Positions 59,025 to 64,000 of a DNA stretch of 64,000 nucleotides are shown here, one piece after another. The translations under genes were made by a program, and so were the position numbers. Every line of letters begins with the position of its first letter. Positions within the stretch are counted from its first letter, which is position 1. Origin of the DNA: PALSA-505 sp036267135 (GTDB taxonomy: Bacteria > Actinomycetota > Actinomycetes > Streptosporangiales > Streptosporangiaceae); the NCBI GenBank assembly GCA_036267135.1, contig DATAWQ010000155.1, positions 1 through 64,000 of the forward strand, given 5' to 3'. The notes under the pieces are model-generated. The model had not been told where the DNA came from. It was given only the letters and a program-made list of their open reading frames with translations, and made no database searches.

Positions 59025-59627
59025 ATGGGGCAGTACACGATCCCGACCGTGGTCGAGCGCACCCCGCTGGGGGAGCGGGCCTACGACATCTACAGCAGCC
59101 TGCTGTCCGAACGGATCATCTTCCTCGGCACCGAGATCGACGACGGCGTCGCGAACGTGGTCATCGCCCAGTTGCTGCACCTGGACTGGTCGAACCCGGA
59201 GCGTGAGATCTCCATCTACATCAACTCGCCGGGCGGCTCGCCCACGTCACTGATGGCCATCTACGACACGATGTGCTTCGTCACCGCCCCGGTCTCGACG
59301 TTCTGCGTCGGCCAGGCGGCCTCGACCGCGGCGGTGCTGCTGGCCGGGGGTGACCCCAAGCGCCGCTTCGTGCTCGAGCACGCCCGCGTGCTTCTCGGCC
59401 AGCCGGCCAGCGGGGTGCAGCAGGGCATGGTCTCTGACCTCAGCCTGCACGCCAAGGAGATGCTCCGGATCCGCTCCCAGGTCGAAGAGGTGCTGGCCCG
59501 GCACACCGAGCACGACATCGCCACCCTGCGCACGGACATGGACCGCGAAAAGGTCTTCACCGCCCGCGAGGCGGTGGAGTACGGGCTGGCCGACGAGATA
59601 ATCACCAAGCGGGCCGAGGCCGGCTGA
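59025..59627 (+). CDS. clpP: ClpP-like subunit, second copy, His replaced
   Basis: A 200-residue ClpP paralogue. The Ser is kept in CVGQAASTAAVLL, and the Asp in RTDMDREKVFTAREA. Where ClpP has HQP (His catalytic) it reads ARVLLGQPASGVQQ, with Gly in place of His. On its own it may be inactive and act as a partner of the first copy. ATG 59025 is one base after the ClpP1 stop; the AAGGA ribosome site lies in the first gene's end. Confidence 0.88.
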   Translation: MGQYTIPTVVERTPLGERAYDIYSSLLSERIIFLGTEIDDGVANVVIAQLLHLDWSNPEREISIYINSPGGSPTSLMAIYDTMCFVTAPVSTFCVGQAASTAAVLLAGGDPKRRFVLEHARVLLGQPASGVQQGMVSDLSLHAKEMLRIRSQVEEVLARHTEHDIATLRTDMDREKVFTAREAVEYGLADEIITKRAEAG

Positions 59628-59653
59628 GACCGGCGGCACGGGACACGCCCTGG

Positions 59654-60157
59654 TCAGGCGGCGAGGCTCATCTCCACCCGCGGCCCGCCCAGACCGGCCC
59701 GGGGGTACTGGGCCCCATGCCGTCCAGCGGGCGACACCGTGCCGTCGCGAGTGCTCCCGGGCACGAGCTGGGCCTGCGTCATCTGTGCCTGGGCCCTGGC
59801 CCGCCTGGCCTGCGCGATCCTGGCCAGTTCGTCCTGGGCCAGGCCGAGCAGGTCGGCCAGCCCCAGGCCGAGGGCGTGCGCGGCGGCGGCGAGCACCTCC
59901 GACGAGGCCTCCTTACGGCCGCGCTCGATCTCGGAGAGATAGGGCATCGAGATCCGGGCGGCCTCGGACACGTCCTTGAGCCTGCGCTCCTGGGCGAGCC
60001 GCTCGCGGCGCAGCACGTCGCCCACGATGTGCCGCCACAGTGGATCCTTGACCTGGGGATCCTTGACGTGGGGATCCTTGACCTGGGGTTCTTTGTTCCT
60101 GTCCCCGGGCGGCGGCAGCGGGATGACGCGGGCCTGGTGCTGTGCATGGCTGCTCAC
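59654..60157 (-). CDS. PopR/ClgR-like XRE regulator with LAA tail
   Basis: A 167-residue XRE regulator: HTH at about residues 45-100 (LRRERLAQERRLKDVSEAAR then ISMPYLSEIERGRKEASSEV), very like ClgR/PopR activators of clp genes. The C-terminus is EMSLAA, the terminal Ala-Ala degron by which PopR and ClgR are degraded by ClpP1P2. The N-terminus carries a 15-bp-repeat segment (VKDPQ/VKDPH). It is convergent with the clpP pair. GTG 60157 or the ATG at 60229; the start is not settled. Confidence 0.82.
   Translation of the reverse strand: MSSHAQHQARVIPLPPPGDRNKEPQVKDPHVKDPQVKDPLWRHIVGDVLRRERLAQERRLKDVSEAARISMPYLSEIERGRKEASSEVLAAAAHALGLGLADLLGLAQDELARIAQARRARAQAQMTQAQLVPGSTRDGTVSPAGRHGAQYPRAGLGGPRVEMSLAA
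60042..60086. repeat. 15-bp tandem repeat in popR-like gene
   Basis: Three units of GGATCCTTGAC(C/G)TGG on the plus strand, a fourth degenerate. They encode VKDPQ-type units in the extended N-terminus of the XRE regulator. Confidence 0.75.
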
Positions 60158-60444
60158 CCTTTCAGGGTAGGAGCGTTGCGCCCGCGGCGGCGGCAGCATC
60201 GTTCTGCCCTGGGCGAATTCGCCCCGCATTGGGCTTCGCGGTCCGGCTTGAGCGTGGCTGTCCGGGGTCCGGGCCTGGCTGTATGGCCTGGCCGCGCCGC
60301 ACGTGTGCCCGGCTAGTTACGGAATCGGCACTGGCGCGACGTCATCCAGCCACCCCATCATGGCGTCTAACTGTGGGGCTTGGGCTCTGTGTGGGACCTG
60401 CCAACTGGTGGCCGGCGAACGCAGGGAAGGCGGAAAGGCTAGCC

Positions 60445-62898
60445 ATGGGCGGTACGCGGGTGATCGGGGTTACGGGGTTGCGAAGGACCGCCGCGGCGGC
60501 CGCCCTGGTGTCGGCGGCGGCGCTGGCCGGGGGTGGCGTGGCGGCGGCCAGCCCGATCCAGCACGGCCAGGCCCACAGCCAGGCGGTGTCAGGCGTCATC
60601 TCCACCGTCGCGGGAGGGGTGGGCGGCCCTGGCCCAGGCCCGAACGTCGGTCTGGACACCCCGTGCGGCGTCGCCGCCAGCGCCAGCAACATCTACGTCA
60701 GCTCCGGCGGGTCGGTGCGCAAGGTGACCCAGGACATCGGGCGCCTGTCCACGCTGGCCGGAACCGGCGCGTCCGGGCCGTTCGGCACCGGCGGGCCGGC
60801 CAGCAACGCCTCGGTCGCCCCCTGCGGGCTCGCGGTGGACCGGGTGGGCAACGTGGTGATCGCCGACACCGGCAACAGCCTGATCCGGGTGGTGGCGCAC
60901 CACTCGGGCACGTACTACGGCCAGGCGATGGCCGCCGGGGACATCTACGCCGTGGCGGGCGGCGGCACCGGTGGCAACGGGTTCCCGGCCACCAGCGCCG
61001 CGCTCGCCTCGCCCGAGGCGGTGGCGATCGACCACCACGGCAACCTGGTGATCGCCGACACGGGCTTCTGCGAGATCCAGGTGGTGGCGCACCGCTACGG
61101 CACGTTCTACGGACAGAAGATGCGGCCCGGCTACATCTATGACGTTGCCGGGACCGGCGGCAACGGGGACGCCGGTGACGGCGGCCCGGCCACCGCGGCC
61201 GAGCTCGACAGGCCCGGCGGTGTGTCCGTGGACAGCGCGGGGAATCTCGTGATCGCCGACACCGAGAACAACCGGATCCGCGTGGTGGCCGAGAGTTCGG
61301 GCACGTTCTACGGGCAGGCGATGACGGCCGGGGACATCTACAGCGTGGCCGGCACCGGCGATGGCGCCTACTCGGGCGACGGCGGCCCGGCCACCCAGGC
61401 GGCGCTGCAGGCGCCCGGCGGGGTGTCCGTGGACAGCGCGGGGAACCTGGTGATCGCCGACACCGAGAACAACCGGATCCGGATGGTGGCCGAGAGTTCG
61501 GGCACGTTCTACGGGCAGGCGATGACGGCCGGGGACATCTACACCGTGGCCGGCACCGGCAAAAACGGGTTCTTCGGCAACGGCATCCCCGCGACCTCAA
61601 CCGGGGTCGCCCTGCCCGACGCGGTGACCTTCGACCACGCGGGCAACCTGGTGATCACCAACACCAAGCAAAATCGCATCCAGGTGGTGGCGGTCAGCAC
61701 CGGCACGTTCTACCGGCAGGCGATGACGGCCGGGGACATCTACACGGTGGCGGGCACCGGCAAGGAGGGACTCTCCGGTGACTTCGCCCCCGCTACATCG
61801 GCCGAGATGCTGAACCCGTGGGGGGTAGCCACCGATCACGCCGGTGACCTGCTGCTATCTACCTACAATGACGTCGTGCGGATGGTGCCCGTGGCCTCCG
61901 GCAACCTGTACGGGCACAAGGTGAAGGCCGGGGACATCTACGATCTGGCCGGCACCGGAAAGCAGGGGTTCTCAGGCGACGGCCGCCGGGCCAGCAAAGC
62001 CGAGCTCAACTACCCGATCGGCATCGGCGTCGACGCCGCGGGCAATCTGCTCATCCCCGACCGGTACAACGAGCGGATCCGGATGGTGCCTGTCGTCTCC
62101 GGCACCTACTTCGGGCAGGCGATGAAGGCGGGTGACATCTACACCGTGGCCGGTGACGGCACGGAGGGGTATACGGGTGACGGCGGCCCGGCCACCTTGG
62201 CCGAGCTCAACACTCCGCGCGCCGTGACCGCCGACGCCGCGGGCAACCTGGTGATCGCCGACGACGAGAACAACGTGGTCCGGGTGGTGGCGGCCGCGTC
62301 GGGCACGTTCTACGGTCAGGCGATGACGGCCGGTGACATCTACACGGTCGCCGGGAACGGCGTGGCCGGATACACCGGTAACGGCGGACTGGCCACCCTG
62401 GCTGAGCTGGACGAGCCCGGCGGCGTGTCCGTGGACGCCGCGGGCAACCTGGTGATCGCCGACGGCGGCAATGACGTGGTCCGGGTGGTGGCGGCCGCGT
62501 CGGGGACGTTCTATGGCCAGGACATGACGATCGGTGACATCTACACGGTCGCCGGGGACGGCGTCAGGGGATACGCGGGTGACGGTGGCCTGGCCACCTC
62601 GGCCGAACTGGACAATCCCCAGGACGTGACCGTGGACGGCAACGGCAACCTGGTGATCGCCGACAACGGCAACAGCCGCGTCCGGGTGGCGGCGGCTGTG
62701 TCGGGCACGTTCTACGGCCAGGACATGACGGCCGGGGACGTTTACACGGTCGCCGGGAACGGCACGGCCGGGTACGGGGGCGACGGCGGGCCGGCCACCG
62801 CGGCCGAACTGGCCTCTCCGGCCAGCGTGGCGGTGAGCGGCACGAAGCTGTTCATCGCCGACAAGCTGAACAACCGGATCCGGGAGGTTACCGGCTGA
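60445..62898 (+). CDS. secreted NHL-repeat beta-propeller protein
   Basis: An 817-residue protein. A signal peptide (AAAAALVSAAALAGGGVAAA, cleavage near ASP) precedes about 12 repeats of ~57 residues built on GNLVIADTENNRIRVVAESS, GTFYGQAMTAGDIYTVAGTG and SGDGGPATQAAL. Each repeat is one NHL blade unit, so it would form two propellers. Several repeats are nearly identical in DNA. NHL proteins bind ligands or other proteins; no catalytic residues are seen. ATG 60445 has GGAAAGG six bases upstream. A role in the envelope or matrix is a guess. Confidence 0.82.
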   Translation: MGGTRVIGVTGLRRTAAAAALVSAAALAGGGVAAASPIQHGQAHSQAVSGVISTVAGGVGGPGPGPNVGLDTPCGVAASASNIYVSSGGSVRKVTQDIGRLSTLAGTGASGPFGTGGPASNASVAPCGLAVDRVGNVVIADTGNSLIRVVAHHSGTYYGQAMAAGDIYAVAGGGTGGNGFPATSAALASPEAVAIDHHGNLVIADTGFCEIQVVAHRYGTFYGQKMRPGYIYDVAGTGGNGDAGDGGPATAAELDRPGGVSVDSAGNLVIADTENNRIRVVAESSGTFYGQAMTAGDIYSVAGTGDGAYSGDGGPATQAALQAPGGVSVDSAGNLVIADTENNRIRMVAESSGTFYGQAMTAGDIYTVAGTGKNGFFGNGIPATSTGVALPDAVTFDHAGNLVITNTKQNRIQVVAVSTGTFYRQAMTAGDIYTVAGTGKEGLSGDFAPATSAEMLNPWGVATDHAGDLLLSTYNDVVRMVPVASGNLYGHKVKAGDIYDLAGTGKQGFSGDGRRASKAELNYPIGIGVDAAGNLLIPDRYNERIRMVPVVSGTYFGQAMKAGDIYTVAGDGTEGYTGDGGPATLAELNTPRAVTADAAGNLVIADDENNVVRVVAAASGTFYGQAMTAGDIYTVAGNGVAGYTGNGGLATLAELDEPGGVSVDAAGNLVIADGGNDVVRVVAAASGTFYGQDMTIGDIYTVAGDGVRGYAGDGGLATSAELDNPQDVTVDGNGNLVIADNGNSRVRVAAAVSGTFYGQDMTAGDVYTVAGNGTAGYGGDGGPATAAELASPASVAVSGTKLFIADKLNNRIREVTG
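61208..62880 (+). repeat. NHL coding repeat array
   Basis: The NHL-protein gene holds tandem ~171-bp DNA repeats; those around 61226-61560 and 62330-62560 contain long stretches in which adjacent units are almost identical, consistent with recent expansion by unequal exchange. Confidence 0.6.
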
Positions 62899-62950
62899 CA
62901 CACCCCGGTGCGGGCGGGAGACCGAAGCCGCCGGGTGCCATGATGGCCGG

Positions 62951-63340
62951 ATGCGCGGACGATCTCGCACCGACTGGTGGGGCGTGGTGCTGGAGGCGCA
63001 CGACGCCGTCGCGCTGGCTCATTTCTACGCCAGCATCCTGGGCTGGCCGATCGCCACGCAGGACGGGGGCGAGGCGGCGATAGCGGTCCCTGGCACCTCC
63101 TCTTACCTGGCCTTCGAGTCCTCGCCCGACTACGTGCCGCCGGTCTGGCCCGCCACCGGCGGGCAGCAGCAGATGATGATGCACATCGACGTGGCCGTTG
63201 ACGATCTAGCCGCCGCCGTCGCCGAGGCGGTGGAACTGGGCGCGACGGTGGCCGCCTATCAGCCCCAGGACGACGTCCGCGTGCTGCTGGACCCGGCCGG
63301 CCACCCGTTCTGCCTGTACCTCGACCACGACCTCGACTGA
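62951..63340 (+). CDS. VOC-family (glyoxalase-like) protein
   Basis: A 129-residue vicinal-oxygen-chelate protein with two beta-alpha-beta-beta-beta modules: VVLEAHDAVALAHFYASILG at the start and LLDPAGHPFCLYLDHDLD at the end; the metal-site positions are not all kept, as in the 'glyoxalase-like' subfamily. It may bind a small ligand or a metal. ATG 62951. No link to neighbours seen. Confidence 0.82.
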   Translation: MRGRSRTDWWGVVLEAHDAVALAHFYASILGWPIATQDGGEAAIAVPGTSSYLAFESSPDYVPPVWPATGGQQQMMMHIDVAVDDLAAAVAEAVELGATVAAYQPQDDVRVLLDPAGHPFCLYLDHDLD

Positions 63341-63367
63341 CCAGAGCCGCCGCTGATCTGAGCACGC

Positions 63368-64000
63368 TCAGGTGAGCTCGGCCGGATTCACGCCGGCGCC
63401 GCCGGCCGCGCTGCTCTGGTAGGCGGCGAGCACGAACCGCAGCACGTCGGTGGCCTCCTCGCCGCTCCACAGCAGCGGGCCATCGCCGGTGCGCAGCCAG
63501 CGCAGCCAGTGCCGTCCGGAGTCGCGGAAGCTGCTGGCCCAGTCGTCGTCGAGCGCGTGGTACCCACGCATCTCACCGTCGGCGTACACCTCCAGGCTGG
63601 GTTCCTGGATGCCGCGGCCGGTGCACCGGTTGACCCGGGCGAATCCCCGGCTGCCGGTGATCTCCCAGCGCTCGTCGTTGGTGTAGTAGTCCGAGCGCAG
63701 GTACATCTCCATCGCCAGCGTGATGTCCCACACGCCGCGGACGCCGCTGGTGTGCTCCCAGATGATCGTGGACGGTGCGTCGATGTCCACGCCGGGCCCG
63801 ACCGGCGTGCTACCGACCCAGGCCCGGACCTCCCTGACCGGCCCGAACAGCCACAGCGCCGTCGCGAACTTGTGCCAGCCGTCGTCGAACACCAGGATGC
63901 CGTGGCCTCGCTTCATCTGCTCCCACTGCCACTCGAAGCTGCTGACCGGCACGTCCCAGCCGCCCAGGGCGCTGCCCACCATCTTCATGTGGTAGCCGGA
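63368..64000 (-). CDS. Gfo/Idh/MocA-family oxidoreductase, 3' part only
   Basis: The C-terminal ~210 residues of a Gfo/Idh/MocA dehydrogenase: EQMKRGHGILVFDDGWHKFA and WEITGSRGFARVNRCTGRGI are typical of the C-terminal alpha/beta domain, with the His in DDGWHKFATALWLFG. The reading frame continues past base 64000 (SGYHMKMVGSALGGWDV), so the NAD-binding N-terminus lies outside the window. It acts on a sugar or cyclitol; which one cannot be told. Confidence 0.75.
   Translation of the reverse strand, partial: SGYHMKMVGSALGGWDVPVSSFEWQWEQMKRGHGILVFDDGWHKFATALWLFGPVREVRAWVGSTPVGPGVDIDAPSTIIWEHTSGVRGVWDITLAMEMYLRSDYYTNDERWEITGSRGFARVNRCTGRGIQEPSLEVYADGEMRGYHALDDDWASSFRDSGRHWLRWLRTGDGPLLWSGEEATDVLRFVLAAYQSSAAGGAGVNPAELT

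Noticed and set aside
58370..59627. Housekeeping clpP1-clpP2
   Set aside because: No tig or clpX neighbours, and the second copy lacks the catalytic His; a secondary pair fits better.

Overview
The window comes from a high-GC, filamentous-type actinomycete, probably near Streptosporangiales or Streptomycetales. The evidence is: strong G/C bias at third codon positions, many GTG starts, GTGA/ATGA stop-start overlaps, a conservon (sensor / roadblock / DUF742 / GTPase / P450), a second clpP pair with a PopR/ClgR-like regulator, and the conserved order tRNA-Ser - ffs - dnaX - ybaB - recR - DUF5063 - lysC - asd. I do not assign a genus.

Layout. 1-5.8 kb is a worn accessory region: an IS630-type element with a frameshifted transposase, an HNH (McrA-like) endonuclease, a 3' tRNA-Ser fragment that looks like an attachment-site scar, a toxin-first RelE/HigB-HigA pair, and fragments of a transposase, a TOTE-type primase-helicase and a GNAT acetyltransferase. 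5.8-8.1 kb is an MFS exporter divergent from a TetR regulator, with four 11-bp palindromes between them. 8.1-15.7 kb (minus strand) is a conservon joined to a small terpenoid cluster: CvnA-D, a P450 with altered ExxR, a class I terpene synthase, a DUF2236 oxygenase and a TauD-like dioxygenase. 16-25 kb holds a polytopic membrane protein, a SIMPL protein, an HpnB-type glycosyltransferase, an amidase, an XRE-cupin regulator divergent from an EamA transporter, a PH-domain protein with a 51-residue membrane partner, tadA and its associated gene, and tRNA-Ser(CGA).

25-33.5 kb holds a membrane-anchored esterase, an S9 peptidase, an MmyB-type regulator divergent from a SnoaL-like gene with a perfect 17-bp palindrome between them, an AraC-type HTH protein, a strong bidirectional hairpin, an acyl-CoA synthetase and a ROK regulator. 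33.5-38 kb is a sulfonate uptake and desulfonation locus: SsuA/C/B-like ABC transporter, TauD dioxygenase and the truncated start of an FMN monooxygenase. Its two transcription units share a closely matching AT-rich promoter element. 38-40.4 kb has a DedA-like protein, a LuxR-type regulator fused to a remnant of a kinase membrane domain, YceI and a SRPBCC remnant.

40.4-47 kb is the conserved housekeeping block, with an internal start in lysC for the beta subunit. 47-55 kb holds a membrane protein and a catabolic cluster (acyl-CoA dehydrogenase, CaiB/BaiF CoA-transferase, aldehyde dehydrogenase, MmgE/PrpD, divergent GntR). 55-64 kb holds a small membrane protein, a secreted GH18 chitinase, a FhuF-like ferric reductase, clpP1-clpP2 (the second lacking the usual catalytic His), a PopR/ClgR-like regulator ending in Leu-Ala-Ala, a secreted NHL-repeat protein, a VOC protein and the 3' part of a Gfo/Idh/MocA oxidoreductase cut by the window end.

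A recurring oddity is minisatellite-like tandem repeats of 15 bp (13 and 21 bp in two cases) in gene starts, linkers and intergenic DNA. All calls are from reading the sequence; no database search was possible.
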